DNA of 24,434 nt from DASYYE01 sp035946955. GTDB lineage: Bacteria > Actinomycetota > Actinomycetes > Streptosporangiales > Streptosporangiaceae. Location of the stretch: the NCBI GenBank assembly GCA_035946955.1, contig DASYYE010000311.1, forward strand, positions 1 through 24,434, written 5' to 3'. Positions within the stretch are counted from its first letter, which is position 1. Each line of letters starts with the position of its first letter. A model generated the notes under the pieces. That model saw nothing but the letters and a program-made list of their open reading frames with translations. It was not told the origin of the DNA and did not search any database. Both the position numbers and the translations under genes were made by a program. Below, piece by piece: positions 1 to 7,472 of this stretch.

Positions 1-1
1 C

Positions 2-166
2 AACAACCGGGTGCCCACCATCTTCTACGGAGCCCATGTGCGCCCGGGTGTCTACAGCGAGCACACCGGCCACTACGGCGTCCTGCGCACGGTCGAAGAC
101 ATGTACGGGCTGCCCCACGCAGGAGCGAGCGCGACCGCATCGCCGGTCACCGACGCCTGGAACTGA
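2..166 (+). CDS. phosphoesterase-family protein, C-terminal fragment
   Basis: The window opens inside a reading frame that gives 54 residues and stops with TGA at 164-166. The segment contains the blocks VPTIFYGAHVRPGVYSEHTG and HYGVLRTVEDMYGLPHAG. These resemble the C-terminal end of the phosphoesterase family (PF04185; acid phosphatases and phospholipase-C-like enzymes), where the last part of the catalytic fold reads roughly 'Gp.V.pG.ys...tHysllrTiEdlyGL'. Members are usually exported hydrolases of phosphate esters. The active-site half and any signal peptide lie outside the window, so substrate and localisation cannot be judged. The gene converges on the M23-like gene, with only 14 bases between the two stop codons. 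The family call rests on the short C-terminal pattern alone. Confidence 0.7.
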   Translation, partial: NNRVPTIFYGAHVRPGVYSEHTGHYGVLRTVEDMYGLPHAGASATASPVTDAWN

Positions 167-180
167 CACAAAGCTGACCG

Positions 181-1059
181 TCACGGGGACACGATCTGGC
201 CGCTCACCGGGGCGAAGGTCTCTCCTTCTACCGACAGCTCGACTGGCAGCGGCGATGCGGACAGTGGGTCGGGGCCGTCCATGAGGTGGAAGTGGAGGTG
301 CGGGCCTGAGACGTTTCCGGAGCTGCCGACAGCACCGATGACGGCACCGGTTGACACGCTCTCGCCCGCGGACACGGCGGGCGACCCCCGTTTCAAATGT
401 GCAAGGCAGGAGTGCACGCCTTCCTCGTGCTCGATGACGACGTGGTTGCCGATAGCCCACAGGAGGTCGCCCTCGGGCGGGACCACCGGGACCTCGAACG
501 TGTCCGCGTCGTCGATGCCGTCAATGGCCGCCACGACGATACCGGCGGCAGGGGAAAGGACCTCCTGCCCAAAACATGCGAACTCCGCTGACCTCGGCGG
601 GCTGCCCAGCTCGCCGTTCAGCAGCGCCAAACCGTCGGAGCGCAGGCCAGCCAGGTCCCAGCCGAACTGCTGGGACGGTATCCCGAACGCCACACGGTGC
701 GGCTCACCAATGCGGTGGCCGCCAACGACGAGCGTGTGCGTGGCCAGGGGAAAAGCGAACCGCTGTGTCTGGGCGAACCGGCCCACGCCGTAGTGGGAGG
801 CGCCATCGCCCAGGTCAACCGTGAGCACACTCTCCGGCCATGTACCGGGCAGGACTGCGGCGAGGACCGCCCTGCCTCGGCGCAGTTCGTCCTCGTGGAA
901 GGGGCGGCTGACAGAGAGTGAGTGCGCTCCCCCGGCCACTGACTCCAGGTGCCACGAAACGGCCTGGCTGTCCTCGGCCAGCGGGACCAGGCAGGAGAAC
1001 TCCAGGTCGCCACCGGGCAGGCGGCTGAAGAAGAGCCGGGTGGGCACGGTGTCTACCAC
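181..1059 (-). CDS. M23 (LytM-like) metallopeptidase-fold protein, probably non-canonical zinc site
   Basis: This 292-residue protein has an M23/LytM-like domain at about residues 120-265. The block SGPHLHFHLMDG (H254, H256) matches the C-terminal HxH motif, and LAHL (H221) matches the usual Y-x-H-L catalytic histidine. Asp135 in QQFGWDL sits where the zinc Asp of the H-x3-D motif is expected, but the position four residues earlier is Gln131 rather than His, so the zinc site looks incomplete. No signal peptide or membrane segment is visible. The first 115 residues are beta-rich and I do not recognise them. M23 proteins normally cut peptidoglycan cross-bridges outside the cell, so a leaderless member with an altered zinc site may not be an active lysin. 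The GTG start at 1059 is used because an in-frame stop lies just upstream; its ribosome binding site is weak. It is divergent from the response regulator gene. Confidence 0.65.
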   Translation of the reverse strand: MVDTVPTRLFFSRLPGGDLEFSCLVPLAEDSQAVSWHLESVAGGAHSLSVSRPFHEDELRRGRAVLAAVLPGTWPESVLTVDLGDGASHYGVGRFAQTQRFAFPLATHTLVVGGHRIGEPHRVAFGIPSQQFGWDLAGLRSDGLALLNGELGSPPRSAEFACFGQEVLSPAAGIVVAAIDGIDDADTFEVPVVPPEGDLLWAIGNHVVIEHEEGVHSCLAHLKRGSPAVSAGESVSTGAVIGAVGSSGNVSGPHLHFHLMDGPDPLSASPLPVELSVEGETFAPVSGQIVSP

Positions 1060-1192
1060 CGGGTCATGCTAACTGGCCGACCCACCGCAGGCTCGTCATG
1101 CCGGTGGCCGGCACACATCAAACTCGCATGTTTCTCACAGCTGACACTGTTGTTGAAGTGCTCGGATGTGGGTGAGGCAAGGGAGCGAGACG

Positions 1193-1987
1193 ATGGCCGA
1201 CCCAGTGACCGACCTCCCCCCTGACCGGGGGGAGCTGCTGGTGGTCGACGACGAGCCGTTCCTGCGCGACGCAGTCGCCGCCTCGCTTCGGTTCCTGGGC
1301 TTCGAGGTGAGGACCGCGGACACCGGGGCGGGCGCGCTGCGGCTGCTCAGGGACCACCTGTTCGACCTGGTGGTCATGGACGTGATGCTGCCCGACACCG
1401 ACGGGTTCGAGGTCGTGCGGCGGCTGCGTCACGAGGGTTCGCGGGTTCCGGTGATCTTCCTGACCGCCCGTGACACCCAGGCCGACAAGGTGGCCGGCCT
1501 GACCCTGGGTGGCGACGACTACCTGACCAAACCGTTCGGGCTGGAGGAACTGGCAGCCAGGATCCGTTCCGTGCTCCGCAGGACCCGGCCTGCGGCCGCC
1601 CCTGGGTGCCCGGTGCTCAGGTTCGATGACATCGAGCTCGACCAGGACAGCTATGAGGTCCGCCGGGGTGCGCGCCTGATCGACTTGTCGCCGACCGAAT
1701 ACCGGTTGCTGCGTTATCTGATGCTCAACCCAGGACGCGTGCTGACCAGGGCGCAACTGCTGGCCCACGTGTGGGACTACGACTTCGGCGGCTCCAGCAC
1801 GGTCGTGACCACATACGTCGCCTACCTGCGGCGCAAACTGGCCGCCCACGGTCCCGACGTGATCCACACCCAGCGCAGTGTCGGCTACAGCCTGCGCCTG
1901 CCCCGCCCGGATGACCTCGTGGGCCTGCGCCGCACGGCTGACATCACCGTCCCGGCCCAGGCTGGTAACCCAGGTGGGCGCGGGTGA
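1193..1987 (+). CDS. OmpR-family two-component response regulator
   Basis: This 264-residue cytoplasmic transcription factor has a receiver domain at about residues 14-128 and a winged-helix Trans_reg_C domain at about 140-240. In the receiver, the acidic pair is D19-D20-E21, the phosphoacceptor is Asp63 in VVMDVMLPDTDG, and the conserved lysine is K113 in LTKPFGLEEL. The DNA-binding domain shows LSPTEYRLLRYLMLNPGRVL and TYVAYLRRKL. The ATG at 1193 is preferred over the upstream GTG because GGGAG lies about eight bases before it and MADPVTD leads directly into the receiver. The TGA overlaps the GTG of the histidine kinase (GTGA), so the two form a translationally coupled pair. The regulon cannot be told from the sequence. 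The divergent M23-like gene across a 133-base gap is a possible target. Confidence 0.93.
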   Translation: MADPVTDLPPDRGELLVVDDEPFLRDAVAASLRFLGFEVRTADTGAGALRLLRDHLFDLVVMDVMLPDTDGFEVVRRLRHEGSRVPVIFLTARDTQADKVAGLTLGGDDYLTKPFGLEELAARIRSVLRRTRPAAAPGCPVLRFDDIELDQDSYEVRRGARLIDLSPTEYRLLRYLMLNPGRVLTRAQLLAHVWDYDFGGSSTVVTTYVAYLRRKLAAHGPDVIHTQRSVGYSLRLPRPDDLVGLRRTADITVPAQAGNPGGRG

Positions 1988-3528
1988 AGCCACGACGCCC
2001 CCGGCTGCCCAAGCTCCGCACCAGGGTGCTCGTGGGCGTGCTGGGGGTCACGCTGGTCGCACTGGTGGCCTTCGACATCGCGGTGGTCACCGCCCTGCGC
2101 AGTTACCTGACCGGCCAGACCGACTCACAACTGCAGAGCGTCCTGAATGTGTACCGGATGCTGCCCCAGTACCGGTCGTCTTTTGGCGTGCCGCTCCACG
2201 GCGGCACCATCAAGTTCCGGCCGCCGCCGCAGGTTCCGCGTCAGCGGGCACAGCGGCCAGCGCGCTGGACACGCACGGTCCACGGACCTCCGGTCGAGCA
2301 GCGGGCAGCCGGGCCGTTCCTGCAGCCGTTCTCGTTCGAGCTCGTGTCCGGCCGCACCGTCAGGCCCGTGTCCCCCGTCCTCTCATTCCGGGGCTTCTCG
2401 TTCGGAACCAACCCTGGTCTCGTCCCGCGGTTGCCCATACCCGCTCATCTGACCGGCCTCGCCTCCAGCGGGCAGGGCATGACCGTACTGAGCCGAGGCG
2501 GGAGCAAGCCACTGCGGCTCATGGCCATGCCGTTGCCGCCGCCGCCCGAGAGGAACATCCTCGTCGCCACCACCAGCCTCGATGGGGTCAACAGCACAGT
2601 CGGCCAGGTCGAGCTGATACTGGTCACCGGATCGGCCGCCGCGGGTCTGCTGGCCGCTGGCGGCGCCTTCTGGGTCATGCGCCGCGGGCTGCGGCCGATC
2701 GAGACGATGGCTGCCCAGGCCGATGCCATCAACGCGGGCGACCTCGCCAGCCGGGTGCCGGCGCACGATCCGCAGACCGAACTGGGCCGCCTGGCCACTG
2801 CCATCAACGGAATGCTCGCCCGCGTCGGGGACTTCATCGCCGAGCGTGAGGCCAGCCAGGAGGCCACCCGGCGGTTCTTTGCCGACGCCAGCCACGAACT
2901 GCGCACCCCACTGGCCTCACTGCGCGCCAATGCCGAGCTGTACCAGCAGGGCGCGCTCACCGAGCGCCCGCAGGTGGACGAGGCGATGCGCCGCATCACC
3001 CTGGAGGCTCAGCGGATGAGCGCCCTGGTGGACGACATGCTCCGGCTGGCCCGCCTCGACCAGCACCCCGAGCGGCTCCAGGAACCGGTCGACCTCACCG
3101 GCCTGGTCACCGAATGCGCGGAGCGGGTGCGGATCGCCAACCCGCAACGAGTCTGGCGCGCCGGTATCGCCCCCGACCTGATGACCAACGGTGACGAGGA
3201 ACTGCTGCGCCGCGCCCTCGACAACATCCTGGCGAACGTGCTCACCCACACCCCTGCCTGCACCGCCGCCACCATCACCGCTGCCCGGTACGACGGCAGT
3301 GTCACGGTCGAGGTGAGTGACGAGGGCCCCGGCGTGCCAGCAGACCGGCTGCCGCGGATCTTCGAGCGCTTCTACCGCGCCGAAGTCCCATCCCCGCGCC
3401 CAGGCTCCGGGCTCGGCCTTGCCGTCGTCGCCGGAGTGGCCGCCGCCCACGACGGCACGGTCGAAGCGGCGTCCAACGACCCCCACGGACTGCGCATCAC
3501 CCTCACCCTGCCCACACACAACTCATGA
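1984..3528 (+). CDS. membrane sensor histidine kinase, HAMP/HisKA/HATPase_c
   Basis: This 514-residue partner of the upstream response regulator begins with a GTG that overlaps its TGA. A basic N-terminus precedes transmembrane segment 1 (about residues 14-38). An extracytoplasmic sensor region of about 170 residues follows, rich in Pro and Arg and of no family I recognise, and then transmembrane segment 2 (about 210-232). The cytoplasmic part has a HAMP domain (RRGLRPIETMAAQADAINAG and on, about 233-285) and a HisKA H-box, RFFADASHELRTPLASLRA, with phospho-acceptor His304. The ATPase domain has the G1 box DEGPGVP, the F box IFERFYRAE, and the G2 box GSGLGLAVVAG near the C-terminus. Length and order are typical of EnvZ/MprB-like kinases. 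The signal sensed is unknown. Confidence 0.93.
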   Translation: MKPRRPRLPKLRTRVLVGVLGVTLVALVAFDIAVVTALRSYLTGQTDSQLQSVLNVYRMLPQYRSSFGVPLHGGTIKFRPPPQVPRQRAQRPARWTRTVHGPPVEQRAAGPFLQPFSFELVSGRTVRPVSPVLSFRGFSFGTNPGLVPRLPIPAHLTGLASSGQGMTVLSRGGSKPLRLMAMPLPPPPERNILVATTSLDGVNSTVGQVELILVTGSAAAGLLAAGGAFWVMRRGLRPIETMAAQADAINAGDLASRVPAHDPQTELGRLATAINGMLARVGDFIAEREASQEATRRFFADASHELRTPLASLRANAELYQQGALTERPQVDEAMRRITLEAQRMSALVDDMLRLARLDQHPERLQEPVDLTGLVTECAERVRIANPQRVWRAGIAPDLMTNGDEELLRRALDNILANVLTHTPACTAATITAARYDGSVTVEVSDEGPGVPADRLPRIFERFYRAEVPSPRPGSGLGLAVVAGVAAAHDGTVEAASNDPHGLRITLTLPTHNS

Positions 3529-3643
3529 CCGCCATCCCCTGTCCGCGCCGTCGCTGAGCGTGGGTTGCGGTCCAGCGCCGGAGATGAATGTGGCCTGGCG
3601 GACAAAGATCGCCTCGTTCCAAGAGCAACAATGACCATCGCAG

Positions 3644-3695
3644 TGATCGATGTGCGCAAACAGACAAACTTTTGTCCGTTTGCGCACATCGATCA
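3644..3695. terminator. 22-bp inverted repeat between convergent genes, probable bidirectional terminator
   Basis: The arms 3644-3665 and 3674-3695 pair over 22 positions with a single A/C mismatch around an 8-base loop (AAACTTTT). The hairpin lies between the 3' end of the histidine kinase (+) and the 3' end of the propeller protein (-), where a bidirectional terminator is expected. No clear T-run follows either arm, which is common for actinomycete hairpin terminators. The A/T-rich arms differ from the surrounding GC-rich DNA. The 115 bases between the kinase stop and the hairpin hold no supportable gene. Confidence 0.6.
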
Positions 3696-3727
3696 TGCTC
3701 CGGTGATCATTTCGGCTTCGGCATGCC

Positions 3728-4954
3728 TCAGTAGCCTGGCAGCCCGAGCAGGTCGAGCTTGCTGGGGTTGGAGACGACTGCTATCCGGCCGTCGCCCACT
3801 GCGAGCGCGGTTGCGGGGGCGTTGAAGTTGGGGCTGTGGAGCGTGGTGATGGCCTGGCCGGTTGCCGCGTTGAGCACAAGGCCTGAGTTGAGGTAGAGGA
3901 CACCATCCGCCTCGGCAGCGAGGGCCGGCGTGGCTGTAAGGCTTGCATCTGTCCATTCCGGGGCGCCGGTCTTGACGTTGTAGGCGCAGACGGACTGGCT
4001 GCCGCAGGTGGCATACACGCGCGAGGTGTCGACCGCCAGCACGTTGACGGCCTTGCTCAACGTGTACTCGACCTTTCCCGTTAGCGGGTTCAGGGCCACG
4101 ACGGCGCCCGCGGGGTCAGTGGCGAAGAGCTGGTTGACGCTGGAGTTGCCACGCTGGAGCGTCCAGTTGCCGGGCTGGCTCCACACCAGTGCGCCGGTGC
4201 TCAGGTTCCTGGCCTCTATCGTGAGGTTTGCTCCTGTGCTGTCACAGCCGTATGACATCACTAGCGAGCTGACCACCAGCGGGCTAGTCAAATAGGGATA
4301 GCACGAGGTCGTGTTGTGCCACACGGTCGTCCCATTGCTTAGGTTCAGGACATAGAGGAAGTAACCAGCCGCGTCGGATCCCGCCGTGACCACGGACCCA
4401 TTGCTGACCACCGCCTGGCTAAGGCCCTCACTGGGGTCCACCGACCAGAGGTGCTTGCCCGTGGCAGCGTTGTAGGCGTAGAAGCCACTGCTTGGCTCGC
4501 TCGCCGAGTCACACAGGGATCCGCCCACAACCACTGTGCCGCTGCTTGATACAGACATTGATTGGTATTCCGTGAAGAATGTCGAATCTGGGGTGTGCCG
4601 CCAGACGAGCTTCCCGGTGGCGGCGTTGTACTTGCTCAGTGCATAGTTGGTCATGGCATACACGTAGCCGCCGACCAGCGCCGGCGCTGCGATGCCCTCC
4701 GGGCCGCACTGCTGCCCGGGCGGGGTCGGCGGGGAGGTCGTGCTCCTCAGGTAGGTGACATTCGGCACCGCCGCCGGGGTGAGCACTTGCTCACTCGGGT
4801 TGGCCCGGCTGAGCGAGGCGCCGTAGTCCGTCGCATACCAGGGACTATTCTCGCTGACCGCCTGGCTTGCCGTGCTGCTTGCAATGGCTGGCTCGATGCC
4901 AGTAATAACACATGATGCTGCTAATGCCAGCACGGCGACGGTTTTACCCAACAT
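3728..4954 (-). CDS. secreted PQQ-like beta-propeller repeat protein
   Basis: This 408-residue protein has an N-terminal signal peptide: a short basic start, a hydrophobic stretch VAVLALAASCVITGI, and a likely cleavage after AIA near residue 25. The mature part is about seven blades built on a repeated pattern of the form 'aayNaaTGkllW', for example NAATGKLVWRHT, NAATGKHLWSVD, NLSTGALVWSQPG and NVKTGAPEWTD. This is the PQQ/BamB-like propeller signature. In this wider family some members bind pyrroloquinoline quinone and many are scaffolds without cofactor. No dehydrogenase partner is nearby, so a binding or structural role outside the cell is the safer reading. The ATG at 4954 is backed by GGAGGA five bases upstream (4959-4964). 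Base composition is visibly less GC-rich than the flanking genes, which hints at separate ancestry. Confidence 0.82.
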   Translation of the reverse strand: MLGKTVAVLALAASCVITGIEPAIASSTASQAVSENSPWYATDYGASLSRANPSEQVLTPAAVPNVTYLRSTTSPPTPPGQQCGPEGIAAPALVGGYVYAMTNYALSKYNAATGKLVWRHTPDSTFFTEYQSMSVSSSGTVVVGGSLCDSASEPSSGFYAYNAATGKHLWSVDPSEGLSQAVVSNGSVVTAGSDAAGYFLYVLNLSNGTTVWHNTTSCYPYLTSPLVVSSLVMSYGCDSTGANLTIEARNLSTGALVWSQPGNWTLQRGNSSVNQLFATDPAGAVVALNPLTGKVEYTLSKAVNVLAVDTSRVYATCGSQSVCAYNVKTGAPEWTDASLTATPALAAEADGVLYLNSGLVLNAATGQAITTLHSPNFNAPATALAVGDGRIAVVSNPSKLDLLGLPGY

Positions 4955-5335
4955 AGTTCCTCCGATAATCTCAGAAGTACGGCGTTTCTAGGCTTCCGCC
5001 AGAGGTGGCGTATGCCACGGACCTCCTCGTTGCTATCTTCGGCTAGGACGGGCGTTGTTGCTAGCGCCTGACTCGCCATTTAATCGTCAAGGCTTGGTCA
5101 GCGGGATGGTCATTGTTGGGTTTCGTCGCTGGTCACTCTGTGTTTGGCGTGCCTCAGGCGGAGTGCTGGGCCATGGCGGCCCTGCTGTGGGCGGCGACAT
5201 AGCGGACCGTGGAGACCAGGGGATAACGAGACAGGTTGACAGTAGAGTGTCCTATATAGACATGTCAATTGTGGAGTGTCTCTGCACGAGAGAACATGGC
5301 GTTGCGGGAGGTTGCGGAAGGTAGTGTCACGAGGC
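4955..5335. promoter_or_regulatory. divergent intergenic region, propeller gene / padR-type gene
   Basis: This 381-base spacer separates the minus-strand propeller gene from the plus-strand PadR gene. It contains the ribosome binding site of the propeller gene (4959-4964), a small GTGGC-ATAC-GCCAC hairpin in its leader near 5007-5020, and the operator-like dyad listed separately at 5248-5262. A TTGACA occurs at 5236-5241 (+) and its inverse TGTCAA at 5263-5268, so -35-like hexamers point inward from both sides, but no -10 box sits at ideal spacing. I see no convincing gene in the spacer. Promoters for both neighbours presumably lie here. Confidence 0.5.
5248..5262. promoter_or_regulatory. candidate PadR operator, TGTC-N7-GACA dyad
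   Basis: The sequence TGTC-CTATATA-GACA is an exact dyad with an A/T-rich core. It is nested between a TTGACA at 5236-5241 and TGTCAA at 5263-5268 and lies about 75 bases before the PadR start codon. PadR-family repressors commonly bind short inverted repeats with an A/T-rich centre in their own promoters, so autoregulation is a natural inference. There is no direct evidence of binding. Confidence 0.45.
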
Positions 5336-5896
5336 ATGAGCCTTAGACACGCACTGCTCGGCCTGCTGCGCGAGGGTCCAGCCAGCGGGTACGACCTCAT
5401 GCGGGTCTTCAAGCGCTCGTTGCACAACACCTGGCCGGCCACGCAGAGCCAGGTCTACACCGAGCTCACGAAGCTGGCTGACGCCGGCCTGCTGGCTGTC
5501 ACGGCGCACGGCGCCCGGGGCCGCAAGGAATACACGCTGACGGCCACCGGGCTAGCCGAGCTGCGCCGGTGGCTGGTCGAGACCCAACCCGACCTGTTCC
5601 CGCGGAGTGACGGCCTGCTGCGCGTCTTCCTCCTCGGCGCGCTCACCCAGGACCAGGCGAAGGGCTACCTGACCTGGCTGGCAGATCGTGCCGCCGAGAA
5701 CCTCACCGTGCTCGAAACGCTGGAGTCCGAGATCAACTGGGACGACCCCGACGACCTCACGCAATACGGCCGACTGGTCATGGAGTACGGCAAGCGTCTC
5801 CAGGCGATGAACCGGGAATGGGCGACCTGGGCAGCCGAGCAGGTCGGGGCGCGCAGCCCGGCGCCGACCGCCAGCGAGCTCCCAGCGGGCGACTAG
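5336..5896 (+). CDS. PadR-family transcriptional regulator
   Basis: This 186-residue regulator opens with the characteristic PadR winged-helix block MSLRHALLGLLREGPASGYD, continues through SQVYTELTKLADAGLL and GRKEYTLTATG (residues about 1-75), and ends in a helical C-terminal dimerisation domain of the Vir_act_alpha_C type (about 90-175). Such proteins are usually ligand-responsive repressors of efflux or detoxification genes and often of themselves. ATG 5336 is chosen because it gives the family-typical N-terminus; GGAAGG lies 14 bases upstream, and an in-frame GTG at 5324 is an alternative. No transporter gene is next to it, so the likely targets are its own promoter and perhaps the divergent propeller gene. 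It converges on the Wadjet operon with only 20 bases between stop codons. Confidence 0.9.
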   Translation: MSLRHALLGLLREGPASGYDLMRVFKRSLHNTWPATQSQVYTELTKLADAGLLAVTAHGARGRKEYTLTATGLAELRRWLVETQPDLFPRSDGLLRVFLLGALTQDQAKGYLTWLADRAAENLTVLETLESEINWDDPDDLTQYGRLVMEYGKRLQAMNREWATWAAEQVGARSPAPTASELPAGD

Positions 5897-5916
5897 CGGT
5901 GCGGCCGCACGGGCCG

Positions 5917-6234
5917 TCAGAGCACGGTGCCGCCGATGCGCCAGTACTGGCCTTCGGCGCGGCTCAGGAACTCTTCATCGACCAGGTACCGGCGCAGCGC
6001 GGCGTAGTCGTGGTGCAGGTCGGCCAGGAACTCGCTGACGTGGGACTCCGGGTAGCGCACGCCTGGTTCGAAGGCCTGGGCGATCTGGTCGAGAAGCAGG
6101 CGCCGCCGGGACTGCTTAGCGGGCATTGTCTCGATCCTGCCGTTGCCGAGGAACACCCGCAGGTGTGGGTCGCGAGCCACCGCCTCGAGGACAGGTACCG
6201 GGTCTAGGTCGGCCATAGCCTTAGTGTCCTTCAC
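5917..6234 (-). CDS. small DUF2087-domain protein, last gene of the Wadjet operon
   Basis: This 105-residue protein matches the DUF2087 pattern (PF09860) over nearly its whole length: ETMPAKQSRRRLLLDQIAQ, then FEPGVRYPESHVSEFLADLH, then HDYAALRRYLVDEEFLSR and YWRIGG. DUF2087 is a small helical domain with the look of a winged-helix DNA-binding unit, and it often accompanies HTH regulators; its biochemical role is not known to me. The GTG at 6234 overlaps the TGA of jetD (GTGA), the same junction used twice upstream in this operon. ATG 6216, with AAGGA ten bases before it, is an alternative giving 99 residues. Its place at the end of a fully overlapping defence operon suggests a role in, or control of, the Wadjet system. 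It could also be a passenger. Confidence 0.8.
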   Translation of the reverse strand: MKDTKAMADLDPVPVLEAVARDPHLRVFLGNGRIETMPAKQSRRRLLLDQIAQAFEPGVRYPESHVSEFLADLHHDYAALRRYLVDEEFLSRAEGQYWRIGGTVL

Positions 6235-7472
6235 CCGTGCAAGTCGATTATCAGTGTGCTGGTGACGCTCTCCTCGTATACGGCCCGTCCGGTCGCGGCC
6301 ATGACCTCGCGGAGCTGCGGATCCCAGGGGGTGGCCTGAGGTGTCCCAGTCAGCCGCACATAGCTGGCGTCGCGGCGGACTCCGGCGGTGTAGTCGGCGG
6401 CGCTCATCCGCCAAGGCCGCGCGCCGTGACGCTGGATCACGGAGCCAGCGATGGCAATGCCCGGCCAGTCGAAATCGCCGTGATAGCGCAACTCACCACC
6501 GCCGCTGGTAACAAGTCCCGCAAGCTGATGGAAGGCCGCTGCGGGGCGGCCCTCTGTACAGAGCAGCGCCGCTGAGCGCGCACCTAGTTCGGCAGCGGCG
6601 TGGCGCAGTACGGCCGGGTTCTCACACACGTACACAGGTGCTCCGCCGACCGTCAGTGGCAAGCTCATGAGCTGGTGCAACGTGACGTAGAAGGGAACGC
6701 CGAGCCGGGCCGCACCCCTCAGCCACTCGCCCAGCCCATCGCCACCGGCAGGCAGGTTCAGCACGAGCACCCGGCTCGCCAGGTCGTCCAGGACAACACC
6801 CGCTGACTCCCATATGTCCCTGCGGTCCTCGGCCGTCTCGGGCCTGTCAGCCCCGGTCCTGGCAGCCAGTGCCCGCAGCACCAGCGTCGAGACGACCGTC
6901 CCATGGTTCAGCGCCTTGGTGTCTCCCGTGACTTCCGCAGCCAGCGTCGGCAGCAGGACAGGGTCTTCGCTGCGCGCGGCCAGGTACTCGAGCACGCCGA
7001 CCGCCTGTGCGAGCCGCACCTGCTCACCCTGGTTCACCAGCCTGGTCAAGCTGCCGTCCCGGACGACCTCCGCCAGCCAGTCCTGGAACCACCCGCAGGT
7101 GGCATGCAGTGGGCTGGTCTCCACCGCGGTTACGGCGGCGTGGCGGGCCGCAGCCAGGGCGCTCCGCTCGGCACGGCGGTCGCGCACCGGCCCGCCCAGC
7201 TCAGCCAGCAATTCCGGCAGGCCACACCCAGCGGTCTCCCGGACCGCGCGGTCAAGGTCGGCCAGACGCACCGTGACACGGGCCGTGCTGGTGCCCCGGT
7301 ACTGCCCGGTGATGCCGATGACCGCTTTGCGTTCCGCGTCCGTGGGATGACTGAGGCTGACCGAGCCCGCCAGCTCACCGCCGGTGCGCTCCAGCGAGCG
7401 GCGCGCCGCCGCGAACAACCGCTGGAACTGTGCTGCCTGGTACGGCGCTGCACGGCCCTGACCGGCTGTCAC
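6231..7472 (-). CDS. jetD: Wadjet nuclease subunit JetD (TIGR02679/DUF2399 type, Toprim fold)
   Basis: This 413-residue protein is the nuclease of a Wadjet system, which recognises and cleaves small circular DNA such as plasmids. The C-terminal half carries Toprim-like metal-binding signatures: Glu284 in VYVCENPAVLRHA and the acidic pair D333-F-D335 in YHGDFDWPGIAIAG. The downstream segment SYVRLTGTPQATPWDP is also usual for the DUF2399 family. The N-terminal part (about 1-230) corresponds to the DUF3323-like arm that contacts DNA or the SMC complex. Length is normal for the family and no key acidic residue is missing. The GTG at 7472 overlaps the TGA of jetC, so it is translated by coupling to jetC. 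The catalytic assignment rests on family knowledge plus these motifs. Confidence 0.9.
   Translation of the reverse strand: MTAGQGRAAPYQAAQFQRLFAAARRSLERTGGELAGSVSLSHPTDAERKAVIGITGQYRGTSTARVTVRLADLDRAVRETAGCGLPELLAELGGPVRDRRAERSALAAARHAAVTAVETSPLHATCGWFQDWLAEVVRDGSLTRLVNQGEQVRLAQAVGVLEYLAARSEDPVLLPTLAAEVTGDTKALNHGTVVSTLVLRALAARTGADRPETAEDRRDIWESAGVVLDDLASRVLVLNLPAGGDGLGEWLRGAARLGVPFYVTLHQLMSLPLTVGGAPVYVCENPAVLRHAAAELGARSAALLCTEGRPAAAFHQLAGLVTSGGGELRYHGDFDWPGIAIAGSVIQRHGARPWRMSAADYTAGVRRDASYVRLTGTPQATPWDPQLREVMAATGRAVYEESVTSTLIIDLHG

Noticed and set aside
36..284. Plus-strand open frame across the first gene junction
   Set aside because: It is out of frame with the phosphoesterase fragment and overlaps the M23 gene. 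The translation is Thr/Arg/Ser/Pro-rich with no domain.
3565..3640. Possible transposase remnant between kinase and hairpin
   Set aside because: The short frame (MNVAWRTKIASFQEQQ) shows no family signature, and no target duplication or second inverted repeat could be found.
4975..5040. Riboswitch in the propeller-gene leader
   Set aside because: Small hairpins (GTGGC-ATAC-GCCAC and GGCG...CGCC) occur, but the conserved cores of c-di-GMP, c-di-AMP, cobalamin or SAM classes are not present.
6235..6414. 60-codon upstream extension of the DUF2087 gene
   Set aside because: It overlaps the end of jetD and encodes Arg-rich sequence unlike the domain. The start overlapping the jetD stop is more credible.
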